Below the pieces are notes generated by a model. The model searched no databases and was not told where the DNA came from. It saw nothing but the letters and a program-made list of their open reading frames with translations. The translations under genes and the position numbers were made by a program. A stretch of DNA of 64,000 nucleotides, from positions 3,539 to 67,538 of the forward strand of contig CAYYVJ010000002.1 in NCBI GenBank assembly GCA_964475115.1, given 5' to 3'. This document shows positions 33,401 through 42,928 of the stretch, piece after piece. The stretch comes from CAYYVJ01 sp964475115. GTDB lineage: Bacteria > Bacillota > Clostridia > Lachnospirales > Lachnospiraceae. Position 1 is the first letter of the stretch. Every line of letters begins with the position of its first letter.

Positions 33401-34123
33401 CTATTCTCCTTTCAAATCTGATAATTCTTTTTCCGTCAAATGACGATATTCTCCTACTTTTAAGGTCGGATCCAATATAAGGCTTCCCATTGAAATCCGC
33501 TTTAAATAAGTCACATTTCTTCCTACCGTTTCAAACATTCGTTTTACTTGGTGGAATTTACCTTCATAAATAGTAAGTTCAATTTCAGACTCTAAGTCAT
33601 CATTTAATAGAACAACTAATTCTGCTGGCAATGTAATAAAACCATCTTCGAGCTTAAGTCCAAGTTTAAATAATTCTATAAAATTATCTTCTATTCTTCC
33701 ATCAATTTTAGCATAGTATACTTTTCCAACCTTCTTCTTTGGAGATAAAAGTTTATGGGCTAAATCACCATCATTTGTGATTAGAAGCAGCCCTTCTGTA
33801 TCTTTGTCCAAACGACCTACAGGAAACATATCTTTTCTTTTTTTACTTTTTATTAAATCGATAACCGTTTCGGATTTTGAATCAGTAGTAGCAGACACTA
33901 TGCCGGAAGGTTTATTTAACATAAAGTATTCATTGTTAACATAAGAAATAGTATTTCCATCAAAGCTAATCATATCTTGTCCAACTTTTATTTTTAAATC
34001 CGTTTGTTTTTGAGTCACACCATTTATTGATATTCTACCTTTTCTGATATAGTCCTTTACTGTACTTCTAGTACCAATCCCCATATCTGCTAGATATTTA
34101 TCAATGCGCATCTGTTTATTCAT
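33401..34123 (-). CDS. Pseudouridine synthase, RsuA/RluB family
   Basis: 240 residues from ATG 34123 with GGAG six bases upstream; an out-of-place GTG 12 codons earlier has no RBS. N-terminal S4 domain (MRIDKYLADMGIGTRSTVKDYIRKGRISING) and catalytic GRLDKDTEGLLLITNDG. The C-terminal motif EGKFHQVKRMFETVG fits 16S/23S-modifying RsuA/RluB enzymes. Confidence 0.93.
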   Translation of the reverse strand: MNKQMRIDKYLADMGIGTRSTVKDYIRKGRISINGVTQKQTDLKIKVGQDMISFDGNTISYVNNEYFMLNKPSGIVSATTDSKSETVIDLIKSKKRKDMFPVGRLDKDTEGLLLITNDGDLAHKLLSPKKKVGKVYYAKIDGRIEDNFIELFKLGLKLEDGFITLPAELVVLLNDDLESEIELTIYEGKFHQVKRMFETVGRNVTYLKRISMGSLILDPTLKVGEYRHLTEKELSDLKGE

Positions 34124-34219
34124 CTGTTTCTCCATTACCATCATTTTACTATTTTGCACACGATTAGAAGCAAAGCAAGTACTTCTAATTCATTTTAGTA
34201 TAACATATCTTCCCAATAT

Positions 34220-35119
34220 TTAGTAGATATATGAAAGTCTTTTGTTTTCTAAATATTTTAAAATCCAATATGGATTTATGCTAATTTCATTGTAATTTTG
34301 GGTTTGAATGTAAATACCCAAATGTAAATGGACATCAAAATTCCCAACCGTCCCCTCCACTTTACTATAACCAGTGTCTCCCATAAATCCTAATAGCTGA
34401 CCCGCTATAATTGCATCTCCTGGCTTAAATGCATTTGCATAATTATAGAGATGAGCATAATAAAAATATCCTCCTTGTGGACTTCTTATACCGATTCGGT
34501 AACCTCCCTTTTCTAACCATCCAATTTGCTCAACCACTCCATCGGTTATACTTACAATGGGAAAATAACCTCTTAGGTTATTGCTTGTCATAATATCCGT
34601 TCCCTCATGCCTACTTGTTTTATTTTCATAGTTTCGATCAGAGAACCAAGTATTTTCAAAAGAAGTGGTCGCACCTTCTGTTTTTGAGCTTTTAGGCACT
34701 GGAAAATAAGTCAAGTCTCCCCAAATCGCCTTATAGGAAGATAATAAAACAGCATATTCCTCTTTATATTTACTCCTTATGTAATTGGATTGTTCATTAT
34801 AATCAGATATTTTTATGTTTTTAATCTTTAAGGAGCTTAAATCAAATTCATATTGAATCATAATCGTTGTTAAACATTCCAGAAAATCCAGTTGATGTTC
34901 TTTGGAAAAGGCCATAATCTCATCAATTGCAATAGATGGAGCTATCATCTCACGAAAACCATCTGTTTCATTACTATATAAGGTGAAGGCAGGATAAAAA
35001 ATATCAAATAACAAGTTGTATTGAAAATATGATATAAATATAGCCAGAATCACAACAGCAATAAGATGAGTTAAAATTTCATTTTTCTTTTTCATATAGA
35101 TTCTTTTTCTATTCTTCAT
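34220..35119 (-). CDS. M23-family membrane-anchored metallopeptidase
   Basis: 299 residues. An N-terminal membrane anchor (about 16-34) is followed by a helical region and a LytM/M23 zinc endopeptidase domain at the C-terminus. Zinc ligands are visible in RHEGTDIM (HxxxD) and VHLHLGI (HxH). It should cut peptidoglycan cross-links outside the membrane, or act as a SpoIIQ-like scaffold. No clear RBS precedes either candidate ATG (35119 or 35095), so the start is uncertain. Confidence 0.87.
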   Translation of the reverse strand: MKNRKRIYMKKKNEILTHLIAVVILAIFISYFQYNLLFDIFYPAFTLYSNETDGFREMIAPSIAIDEIMAFSKEHQLDFLECLTTIMIQYEFDLSSLKIKNIKISDYNEQSNYIRSKYKEEYAVLLSSYKAIWGDLTYFPVPKSSKTEGATTSFENTWFSDRNYENKTSRHEGTDIMTSNNLRGYFPIVSITDGVVEQIGWLEKGGYRIGIRSPQGGYFYYAHLYNYANAFKPGDAIIAGQLLGFMGDTGYSKVEGTVGNFDVHLHLGIYIQTQNYNEISINPYWILKYLENKRLSYIY

Positions 35120-35154
35120 AATAATGCTTTTAGTAATATCTTATTCTAATAAAG

Positions 35155-35189
35155 CTAAAAACAGACCGTTCAATATGAACAGTCTGTTT
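35155..35189 (-). terminator. Terminator of the LCP gene
   Basis: On the minus strand AAACAGACTGTTCA / TAT / TGAACGGTCTGTTT (14 bp with one G-T pair; arms 35176-35189 and 35159-35172) is followed by TTTAGC. Confidence 0.85.
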
Positions 35190-35192
35190 GTT

Positions 35193-36251
35193 TTATTGTG
35201 CATCGCCAAAAATAAATTCATGAAGTTCTTCTATATTTTTATCAAAATCTACGTCTAAAACAAGCATCTTATTGTACCAGCTATTTGTAAAGGTATTATT
35301 TGCGGGTACTCTATATTGTTCTAAGTCAGATAAACCTGCATTTAAAGTTTCAGTAGCCAACTTCACGATTTCACCATTTTTCAAATCTGTGGTTACTAAT
35401 GGTAAAACAGTCTCCATAAGTGATAAAAGTTTCGTTAAATTTGAATTTCTAAACTTTTCATATATAGCATTAAGAAGATTACGCTGTCTCTCTGTACGCT
35501 CAAAGTCATCATTTCCAATATAACGTATTCTAGAATAGCCTACGGCTTGGGAACCATTCAGTGTTTGTGTTCCGGCAACCAAATTCCTAGAATTAACATC
35601 TTCAATATAATTTGAAGTATTTAAATATTCTGCCTCTGTGGGTGATATATACATAGATACTCCACCAAGTTTATCAATTACTTTTGTTAGAGAAGAAAAA
35701 TTTACTGCAACATATCCATCTAACTTAATGTCAAAATTTGTAGCAAATACATCATATACTAACTGTATTCCACCTTTTCCATAAGGAGTATTCAATTTGT
35801 TGTTTGAGTAACCAGGTATTTGGATTAGGATGTCACGCATAAACGAGGTTAATTTAATGCTTTTATCATTTTGATTAATGGTGACAATAATATTTGCATC
35901 TGAAAGATTTCCCGAATTTTTATCTAAACCTAATAAAAGTATATTGTAAACGCCGTCTTCGTGTCTTCCTTTCCCATCAACTTCATTCCATTCTTTTTCA
36001 TCATCATCCACTGTAGGTAAGTGAGTATAATCTTCTGGGTTTTCAACCGTATCAAAATAGTCTGTTTCTGATACTACAGACTTTGAACCGTCTTCATAGT
36101 TTACTAAGTTAATCAAGCGATAGGCATATGCTATCAAAAGCAATAATACCACTACTGAAACTGCTGCAAATGACATAATCACTTTATACCACATAGGTCT
36201 GCTTATAAATTTTTTTACATACTTATTTTGCCCCTTAACATCTTTACTCAT
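35193..36251 (-). CDS. LytR-CpsA-Psr (LCP) family cell-wall polymer ligase
   Basis: 352 residues from ATG 36251 with AAGGAG upstream; a start further out (36302) would overlap pepD. A cytosolic Lys-rich N-terminus, one membrane helix (about 24-45), then the extracellular LCP domain with DANIIVTIN, SFMRDILIQIPG, GGIQLVYDVF, VNFSSLTKVIDKLGGV and FERTERQRNLL. It transfers teichoic acid or other glycopolymers from lipid carrier to peptidoglycan. It ends in a strong terminator. Confidence 0.92.
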   Translation of the reverse strand: MSKDVKGQNKYVKKFISRPMWYKVIMSFAAVSVVVLLLLIAYAYRLINLVNYEDGSKSVVSETDYFDTVENPEDYTHLPTVDDDEKEWNEVDGKGRHEDGVYNILLLGLDKNSGNLSDANIIVTINQNDKSIKLTSFMRDILIQIPGYSNNKLNTPYGKGGIQLVYDVFATNFDIKLDGYVAVNFSSLTKVIDKLGGVSMYISPTEAEYLNTSNYIEDVNSRNLVAGTQTLNGSQAVGYSRIRYIGNDDFERTERQRNLLNAIYEKFRNSNLTKLLSLMETVLPLVTTDLKNGEIVKLATETLNAGLSDLEQYRVPANNTFTNSWYNKMLVLDVDFDKNIEELHEFIFGDAQ

Positions 36252-36262
36252 CACACTTCTCC

Positions 36263-37711
36263 TTATGCAATCCTTTTTAGTACTTCTATCAAGTAGTTCC
36301 AAACCTTTTTTGTAGAGGAAATACTAAGTCTTTCCTTTGGTGTATGAATATCATACATATTAGGTCCAATAGAAACAGCATCCAATTCAGGACGTTTTTC
36401 TAATAAGATTCCACATTCTAATCCAGCATGAATCGCCTGAACGTCTGGTTTATTTCCATATAAAGTTTCATATGCATCGATCATAATTGTTCGTAATTCT
36501 GAATCGCTTTTATAAGCCCATTCTGGATAATCACCAAATACTTCATAATCACCACCTAAAAATTCAATTAGGTATTGTAACTGATTACTCAACGCTTCTT
36601 TTCTTGTTCTTACAGAACTTCGTACAGATGCAGTAAGTTTTAATTCTGTTTCTGAAGTATGAATCATTCCATTATTTAAAGAAGTTTCTACTAAACCTTC
36701 AATGTTTTTACTCATATGCATGATTCCATCTGGAGTATGTGTAAGTAAGAATATAATCTTTTCAAAGTCAATTGGATTGATTACAAATTCCTCTTTCTTT
36801 CCTAATTTTTCAAGTTGAATGAAAACATCAGGATCCGATACAGCATATTCTTCTTTATAAATCTTCTCTATTTTTTTGATTGTCTCTTCAAAGATCTTTG
36901 CATCTTCTTCGTCTACAATTATATTTGCAGTACAATCCCTTGGTATTGCATTGTCTTTTTCTCCACCATATAGACCATATAATAACAAATCACAGGAATC
37001 ATTCAACTCAAGAAGAAGCCTTCCCATTAATTTAATGGCATTGCCTCTTTCTTTATCGATCTCACTCCCTGAATGTCCACCTTTAAGACCTTTCAAGCCA
37101 ATAATATATCCCATACCTTTGCCTGATACAAACTTAAGAGGTAATCTGCTTGTCCCTCTTAATCCACCAGCACAGCTTGTTAGTAACATGCCTTCTTCAT
37201 CAGAGTCAATATTTATAAGGTATTTCCCTTGTATCATTGATAAATCTATGGCTGTTGCTCCAAGTAGACCAATTTCTTCATCTACTGTTAAAATCACCTC
37301 TAGGTGAGGATGACTAATGGTTTCAGAGGCTAATAATGCAAGCCCATAAGCTACCGCAATACCATTGTCTGCACCTAAGCTAGTTCCTTTCGCATGAAGC
37401 ATATCTCCATCAACTAATAGATTTAAAGGGTCTTTAAAAAAGTCATGGTCTACTCCTTCATCTTGAACTGTAACCATATCTAAATGGCCTTGGATGATTA
37501 CACCTTTATGCCCTTCACGTCCTTTTGTTGCTTCTTTTACTATAATAACATTGTTTAATTCATCTTGATAATATTTCAAATTACGTGCTTTTGCAAATTC
37601 TACACAATAATCACTTATTTCTTTTGTGTTTTTTGAACCATGAGGAATTTTTGCTATTTCATTAAAATAAAAGAATACCTCTTTTGGTTCTAAGTTTTCA
37701 ATTTGTCCCAT
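36263..37711 (-). CDS. pepD: Aminoacyl-histidine dipeptidase PepD
   Basis: 482 residues, usual length. An M20 dizinc dipeptidase that hydrolyses Xaa-His and other dipeptides. Visible metal motifs are QGHLDMVTVQ, KGTSLGADNGIAVAYGLA, TVDEEIGLLGA, NIDSDEEG and HAGLECG. GGAGG precedes the ATG. It is 11 bp ahead of the LCP gene. Confidence 0.95.
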   Translation of the reverse strand: MGQIENLEPKEVFFYFNEIAKIPHGSKNTKEISDYCVEFAKARNLKYYQDELNNVIIVKEATKGREGHKGVIIQGHLDMVTVQDEGVDHDFFKDPLNLLVDGDMLHAKGTSLGADNGIAVAYGLALLASETISHPHLEVILTVDEEIGLLGATAIDLSMIQGKYLINIDSDEEGMLLTSCAGGLRGTSRLPLKFVSGKGMGYIIGLKGLKGGHSGSEIDKERGNAIKLMGRLLLELNDSCDLLLYGLYGGEKDNAIPRDCTANIIVDEEDAKIFEETIKKIEKIYKEEYAVSDPDVFIQLEKLGKKEEFVINPIDFEKIIFLLTHTPDGIMHMSKNIEGLVETSLNNGMIHTSETELKLTASVRSSVRTRKEALSNQLQYLIEFLGGDYEVFGDYPEWAYKSDSELRTIMIDAYETLYGNKPDVQAIHAGLECGILLEKRPELDAVSIGPNMYDIHTPKERLSISSTKKVWNYLIEVLKRIA

Positions 37712-37859
37712 ATTTCCTCCCAGTTTATTGATTTTATTCCTTATAATCCCATCGTTATATTCTTACATAATTTCACAAAAAAATCAACTCAATTATGTAA
37801 TAGTTCATAAATCTTAAGAATATATTCTATTAAAATGTAAAAATTTAGGTGCCTATGTT

Positions 37860-38795
37860 ATGAAAAAAGTATGTTATGGCGGTTTTGTATGTTTGCTTTT
37901 CATTTTAATTATTAGCAATCCTCTTATAGCAGTAAGCGGTGCATCCAAAGGCTTGCTCTTATGGTTTCATACCATCATTCCAACACTTCTACCCTTTATC
38001 ATACTTTCTAATCTAATGGTCAGTCTAGATGTCTTTCATTATTTGACTTTCTTCTTTGCTCCTATTACAAAACCTATATTGGCTATTAGTAAAAACTCAA
38101 ATTATGCTATTATTCTTGGTATGATTTGTGGATATCCAATGGGTGCAAAGACTTGTGCTGATCTAGTTATCAATAAAAAAATAAACCCAAAAGAAGGACA
38201 ATATTTATTGCTCTTCACAAATAATGTAAGCCCTATGTTTGTTATAAGTTATATAAGTAATTCGATTTTAAAGAATCAAGCTTTAAATGGAGATTTTTTT
38301 ATTGCAATTTATTTATCTCCCATTCTAATTTCCTTAATTTATAATAAACATTATCGGAAATCAATAAAAACTCTTAGATTTACTCATACGCAAACTAATT
38401 ACAATACAAATATGATTGATTTTAGATTAATTGATAAAGCTATTATGGATGGCTTTGAAACAATTACAAAATTAGGTGGTTATATCATATTATTTTCCAT
38501 AATTTCTTCTTTCATTCAAGAAAAAATTGAAATCAATTTATTGGTAAAATGTTTCATTTTAGGATTTGTTGAAATTACAACAGGAATTGATTATATAGGA
38601 TCTATGTCATTTCCTATTTTCCTAAAGGGCCTTATTATTTGCGGAATAACAAGTTTTGGTGGTCTTTCAAGTTTGGCACAAACAAATAGTATGATTAAAG
38701 AAGCAGGTTTATCTATAAAGCCTTACTTTTTTTCCAAACTACTAACCGGTGTTTTTGGAGCACTCATTTTTTTCCTATTACATAATTTCTTTTAA
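37860..38795 (+). CDS. YlbJ-like sporulation membrane protein (nucleoside-recognition domain)
   Basis: 311 residues, about eight membrane helices. It has gate-type motifs: LWFHTIIPTLLPFIILSNL, GMICGYPMGAKTCADL and a late FGGLSSLAQTNSMIK. These match the YlbJ/SpoIIIAE-like nucleoside-recognition family, which is needed for spore formation in Bacillus. The 311 residues are shorter than B. subtilis YlbJ (about 400). Start ATG 37860 with AGGTG upstream. A lone plus-strand gene in a leftward region. Confidence 0.75.
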   Translation: MKKVCYGGFVCLLFILIISNPLIAVSGASKGLLLWFHTIIPTLLPFIILSNLMVSLDVFHYLTFFFAPITKPILAISKNSNYAIILGMICGYPMGAKTCADLVINKKINPKEGQYLLLFTNNVSPMFVISYISNSILKNQALNGDFFIAIYLSPILISLIYNKHYRKSIKTLRFTHTQTNYNTNMIDFRLIDKAIMDGFETITKLGGYIILFSIISSFIQEKIEINLLVKCFILGFVEITTGIDYIGSMSFPIFLKGLIICGITSFGGLSSLAQTNSMIKEAGLSIKPYFFSKLLTGVFGALIFFLLHNFF

Positions 38796-38798
38796 GCC

Positions 38799-38832
38799 AA
38801 AAAGGATGAGAAGTTATATTCTCACCCTTTTT
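38799..38832. terminator. Bidirectional terminator between ylbJ-like and coiled-coil genes
   Basis: AAAAAGGATGAGAA / GTTATA / TTCTCACCCTTTTT, 14-nt arms with one A-C mismatch (G-T on the other strand) and A/T tracts on both sides. It serves the two converging genes. Confidence 0.85.
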
Positions 38833-38837
38833 TAGCT

Positions 38838-39443
38838 TTATAAATCTTCATCATATTGTGTTCCATCTTGTGAACTTTCTGGCTCTTCTTCAAAGGAGAT
38901 ATCCTCTTCTTGAGGGAATAGTTGCATTCTATTGGCATCTATAAGTTCGTAAGTTTTACTCATACTTTGACTAAAACCTTCATATCTTACACGAGCATTT
39001 TCCGTTGTATTTGCAATTATATTTTGTACGTTCATTAGCATTTCATCTGTATACTGAATTGCTCCCATTCTAATATTATTTGCATCTACTGTGGCATTAT
39101 CTAAGATAGCTTGCGCCTGGTCAGAAGCACTTTGAACGATTTCATTTGCTTTTACATATGCTTGTTGCATGATTTCATGTTCATTAATCAGTTCATTTGT
39201 ATGTATGGTTGCTTGTTGAATTAAAGAATCAGCCTGTTCTTTGGCATTTTCTAAAATAGCATCCTTGTTACTTATAATTTTTTGATATTTTTTGATTTCG
39301 TCAGGAGTTCTTAATCTTAGTTCAGACAACAATTCCAATATCTCATCTTTATTGACAACAATTTTAGTGTTTGACAAAGTTTGAAACTTGCAGTTATCAA
39401 TATATTCTTCGATTTCCTCGATAATTTGCTCGATTTTACTCAT
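38838..39443 (-). CDS. DivIVA/ATP-synthase-b-like coiled-coil protein
   Basis: 201 residues. After a short N-terminal segment, about 55-165 is a long Ala/Gln/Glu-rich coiled coil (AKEQADSLIQQATIHTNELI, ASDQAQAILDNATVDAN) of the kind annotated as ATPase subunit-like or DivIVA-like. The last 25 residues are acidic. There is no membrane segment. It overlaps coaD by 8 bp. Function unknown; a structural or cell-division scaffold is possible. Confidence 0.6.
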   Translation of the reverse strand: MSKIEQIIEEIEEYIDNCKFQTLSNTKIVVNKDEILELLSELRLRTPDEIKKYQKIISNKDAILENAKEQADSLIQQATIHTNELINEHEIMQQAYVKANEIVQSASDQAQAILDNATVDANNIRMGAIQYTDEMLMNVQNIIANTTENARVRYEGFSQSMSKTYELIDANRMQLFPQEEDISFEEEPESSQDGTQYDEDL

Positions 39444-39933
39444 GATGTTCTCTCCTCATATTATATTTCTCGTATATTTTATCAACGATCTCTTTAGGAA
39501 CAAAGTTTGAGATATCTCCACCCATATCTGCAACTTCTTTTACGATGCTTGAACTTAGATAAGCATATTCTAACCTTGTATTTAAAAAAACGGTGTCAAT
39601 CTTAGGAGCTAAAATATGATTTGTCTGAGACATTTGTAGTTCATATTCAAAGTCCGTAATTGCGCGTAATCCTCTAACGATAATATTTGCATTCACTTTT
39701 TCAGAAAACTCTACAAGTAATCCGTCAAATGCTTCTATTTTTACATTTGGGTGCTGCTTTGTCATTTCTTTTAACATATTAACACGTTCTTCAATGGAAA
39801 ACAACGGACTTTTACTCCTATTATTTAAAACACCTACTACTACCTCATCTGCAATATTTAAAGATCGTTCGATTACGTCTAAATGTCCAAATGTTACCGG
39901 ATCAAAACTTCCAGGATAAACAGCTATTCTCAT
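39436..39933 (-). CDS. coaD: Phosphopantetheine adenylyltransferase CoaD
   Basis: 165 residues. It makes dephospho-CoA. Nucleotidyl-transferase signature YPGSFDPVTFGHLDVI at the N-terminus, then NNRSKSPLFS, VRGLRAITDFEYE and YAYLSSSIVKEVA. It is followed by the coiled-coil gene and preceded by rsmD (2-bp gap), the common rsmD-coaD pair. CoaE, the next pathway enzyme, is 2.4 kb away in the same direction. Confidence 0.97.
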   Translation of the reverse strand: MRIAVYPGSFDPVTFGHLDVIERSLNIADEVVVGVLNNRSKSPLFSIEERVNMLKEMTKQHPNVKIEAFDGLLVEFSEKVNANIIVRGLRAITDFEYELQMSQTNHILAPKIDTVFLNTRLEYAYLSSSIVKEVADMGGDISNFVPKEIVDKIYEKYNMRREHHE

Positions 39934-39935
39934 AA

Positions 39936-40496
39936 TTACCTCTCTCTTAAACCTATAAAAACATGCTTATTGGTTTTATATTCTTTATTTTTTAAAAGGC
40001 TAAATCCAAATTCCTCCAAATAGTCAAAGGATGTTTTTAAGTCTGCTTCAACTATAATAGTTGTGTTCTCATCAATAAGTGAGGATGTTCTTAGATAGTC
40101 TAATACTTGTTTCTCCAGTTCCTTATTAAAGGGAGGATCCATAAAAATAAAATCAAATATGATAGCGTTATTTTCTAGTCTTCTTAAGCCACTAAGTACA
40201 TCGCTTTCTATAATAGAAGCATATTCAACTAATTTAGTAAAATTTAAATTTTCTTTTATACAAGCAATTGCTGCTTTGCTATTTTCAATAAAATAAGCCT
40301 TTTTTGCTCCTCTGCTTATTGCCTCTATTCCAATACCACCAGATCCACTAAATAAATCCAAAAAATCACAATCATAGAGTTCCGTATTTATCATATTAAA
40401 TAGTGTTTCTTTTATTCGGTCTGTTGTGGGCCTTGTATCTAAACCTTCCAAGGTTTTTAAGGGCAATCTTCTTGCCTTACCTGCTATTACTCGCAT
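39936..40496 (-). CDS. rsmD: 16S rRNA (guanine966-N2)-methyltransferase RsmD
   Basis: 186 residues. N-terminal RVIAGKARRLPLKTLEGLDTRPTTDRIKE is diagnostic. The SAM site is DLFSGSGGIGIEAISRGA and the catalytic motif is FMDPPF. It lies 14 bp after the FtsA-like gene and directly before coaD. Confidence 0.96.
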   Translation of the reverse strand: MRVIAGKARRLPLKTLEGLDTRPTTDRIKETLFNMINTELYDCDFLDLFSGSGGIGIEAISRGAKKAYFIENSKAAIACIKENLNFTKLVEYASIIESDVLSGLRRLENNAIIFDFIFMDPPFNKELEKQVLDYLRTSSLIDENTTIIVEADLKTSFDYLEEFGFSLLKNKEYKTNKHVFIGLRER

Positions 40497-40510
40497 TCTA
40501 TCTCCTATCT

Positions 40511-42286
40511 TTAAGTTAAATCATTGTAAGAATAATTAACTTTTTCAAAGCGAATAGAAAAGTTTTCAAAAACTTTATCATTCATATCTGCTTTTTGATT
40601 ATTAACGTAAATTTCTTCTCCTTGTAAATCCAAATCTAAAAATTGTAATAATTGAGTTACTGTATAATAATTTAGAAAATAAATAGTATCATTATTTGCA
40701 ATTTGATAGTATCCAGATTTTAATTCCCCATTCACTTCTGCAAAACGTGGGCAGAGAATCATCTTACCCATAATTTCAAATTGAATAGACTTTTTATACT
40801 CTGCTAACTCTTCAATGGTACAATGTGCTGCTTTTCCTTCCGTTGATTCTATAATAATAATTTTATCATTTTGACCAATGGAAGACTGCAAGCTTACTTC
40901 TTGTTCATTTAGCAAGATCTTAGCGCCTTCACCAGCTTCTCCCTTAATAATTCGTTGTTTATCATCCACCTTAAATACCAGATCTTGCCCTCTCTTGGGA
41001 AAGAGTGAGCCATTTGGAAAACCATATTGCATTGCTGCATCGATAACCGTTAATCTATCATTGTTATATAATTTAATTCTCTCTTCATTAAAATAAACAA
41101 AAATAAAATTATTCTTTTGATTATAGAAATTCAAACAAATACCTATAGGAGTAACAAGTAAAGAATCCTTTTTTGTCTTTTGATTCAGATAATCAATGTT
41201 TTTTAATACTTCAACTCCTCGAATTGCAACACGATCCTTTGCAAGGCCTAAATACTCTGCTAATGACTCTGCAAAGCCCGTAATCCTGCCTCCGCCACCT
41301 ACAAGAAAAACAGCACTTACTGCTTTCCCACCGTTTAATTCTATGATTTTATCGCCAATGTCCTTAGCCATATAATCTAGTGTTTTTTCTGCAATCTTTA
41401 AAACATCTTCAGGAGAAATTTTATGACTAAGTCCCATAATATCTTTATAAGTAATAATACGTTTCTTTCCAGAAGCTAGTTTAATCTTTTCTGCAGTTTT
41501 AAATTCTGTTAATAAGTCCCTTGCTATTGCCTCTGTTATTTCATCTCCTGCAATAGGTATCATTCCATAAGCTGATACGCTTCCATCTTTAGTAATACAA
41601 ATATCTGAAGTACCAGCTCCTAAATCTACCAATCCAATGTTAAGCAATCTAAATTGCTCTGGAATAGCAACTTGAATAGCCGCTATCGGCTCAAGGGTCA
41701 AGCTAGCGACTTCAAGTCCAGCCTCTTTTACAGATGCATAAAGTCCATCTACAACTTCTTCCGGTAAGAAGGTAGCTAAAACATCTGCGCCTATTTTCCT
41801 TGCTTTATGACCTTCTAAATGATTCATCTCGAAGCTATTTGAATAATATTTGATAATAGAATATCCTACACAAAAAAAACGAATCTCCTTTTCCTTGCTA
41901 CTCAATTGTTCGTGTGCTCGTTCCACACCAAGCATGTCTAAAGAATAAACGTGTTCATTTGTAACTAAGGTATCCTCTGAAAATTCTTGTTCAATATGTA
42001 TTGTAACCGTCTCAAGAACACGGCCTGCTGCCGCAATACAAACCTCTGATAATTTTCTTCCAATTGTTAATTCTAAGGTATCCTTTACTTGGCGAATGAT
42101 TTCTCCAACTTTGACAATATCATGAATTTGTCCATCGATCATCGCTCTTGTATCATGTTCTTTTATGCACTGCGCAGCTACTTTAAATCTTCCTCGATCT
42201 AAGTATCCAACAGTTCCTACGATACTTCTGGTACCAATGTCTAAGCCAAACACCATGTGTTCGGGATATCTTATGTTCTCTATCAT
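40511..42286 (-). CDS. FtsA/PilM-like actin-fold ATPase with C-terminal extension
   Basis: 591 residues from ATG 42286 (GGGGG about nine bases upstream). The N-terminal ~380 residues are an FtsA-type actin fold: phosphate-1 VFGLDIGTRSIVGTVG, a 1C-type insert, phosphate-2 LVDLGAGTSDIC and adenosine motif LVGGGGRITGFA. The extra ~200 residues repeat a small beta-rich unit (KILLNEQEVSLQSSIGQNDK; EIYVNNQKADMNDKVFENF), possibly beta-grasp. There is no FtsA-style amphipathic C-terminal helix. Its role is unknown; this is probably not the divisome FtsA. Confidence 0.75.
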   Translation of the reverse strand: MIENIRYPEHMVFGLDIGTRSIVGTVGYLDRGRFKVAAQCIKEHDTRAMIDGQIHDIVKVGEIIRQVKDTLELTIGRKLSEVCIAAAGRVLETVTIHIEQEFSEDTLVTNEHVYSLDMLGVERAHEQLSSKEKEIRFFCVGYSIIKYYSNSFEMNHLEGHKARKIGADVLATFLPEEVVDGLYASVKEAGLEVASLTLEPIAAIQVAIPEQFRLLNIGLVDLGAGTSDICITKDGSVSAYGMIPIAGDEITEAIARDLLTEFKTAEKIKLASGKKRIITYKDIMGLSHKISPEDVLKIAEKTLDYMAKDIGDKIIELNGGKAVSAVFLVGGGGRITGFAESLAEYLGLAKDRVAIRGVEVLKNIDYLNQKTKKDSLLVTPIGICLNFYNQKNNFIFVYFNEERIKLYNNDRLTVIDAAMQYGFPNGSLFPKRGQDLVFKVDDKQRIIKGEAGEGAKILLNEQEVSLQSSIGQNDKIIIIESTEGKAAHCTIEELAEYKKSIQFEIMGKMILCPRFAEVNGELKSGYYQIANNDTIYFLNYYTVTQLLQFLDLDLQGEEIYVNNQKADMNDKVFENFSIRFEKVNYSYNDLT

Positions 42287-42332
42287 ATGATGATGCCCCC
42301 GTACTATTTTTTTTAGAATAACATACAAAACC

Positions 42333-42917
42333 CTAAAATACTAGTGCTTTTTTGATTTCATCCAGTGTTTCTTCTTGATTATTGTTAGGAATAATTACAT
42401 GAGTTTTTTCTATAAATTCTTCCACACTAAGTTGGTTCTTCATAATCTTATCAATCTTCTCATCTGAATAGCCGCGGCTTTCCTTTAGTCGTTTACGCCT
42501 TACCTTTTCATCGGTATAGACAAACCATAGTTGATCACATATTTCATCATAGTGATCTTCTATCAGTAGTGCCGCTTCAATTATAATAAGTGGATTTTCA
42601 TGTGAATTCTTTATTCTTACAATTTCATCTTTTATAAATTCTTTTACAGCTGGATGAATAATGTGATTTAACTTTTTTAATTTTTCCTCATTGGCAAACA
42701 CTAAACTTCCTAGTATTTTACGATCTATACTTTTATCTTTCTTTAAAATACCTTCTCCAAATTCTTTTACAATCAAAGCATAGGCTGGACAACCTACTTC
42801 CATCACTTTATGTCCTATCATGTCCGCATTTAAAAGGATTCCACCGAATTCATCTTTTAAAATATTTGATATAAAGGTTTTCCCCGATCCTATTCCTCCA
42901 GTAATACCTATAATCAA
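42333..42917 (-). CDS. coaE: Dephospho-CoA kinase CoaE
   Basis: 194 residues. Last step of CoA synthesis. P-loop GITGGIGSGKTFIS, then NADMIGHKVMEVG and VYTDEKVRRKRLKESRGYSDEKI, the LID region. It lies 11 bp after polA, the usual polA-coaE order. Confidence 0.96.
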   Translation of the reverse strand: MIIGITGGIGSGKTFISNILKDEFGGILLNADMIGHKVMEVGCPAYALIVKEFGEGILKKDKSIDRKILGSLVFANEEKLKKLNHIIHPAVKEFIKDEIVRIKNSHENPLIIIEAALLIEDHYDEICDQLWFVYTDEKVRRKRLKESRGYSDEKIDKIMKNQLSVEEFIEKTHVIIPNNNQEETLDEIKKALVF

Positions 42918-42928
42918 TTAGATTCCCC

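Noticed and set aside
36876..37307. 143-codon plus-strand frame opposite pepD
   Set aside because: It mirrors the reverse frame of a well-conserved peptidase and has no RBS or promoter.
40511..42286. Divisome FtsA
   Set aside because: It lies outside a division cluster, with no ftsZ neighbour, a long beta-rich tail and no C-terminal amphipathic helix.
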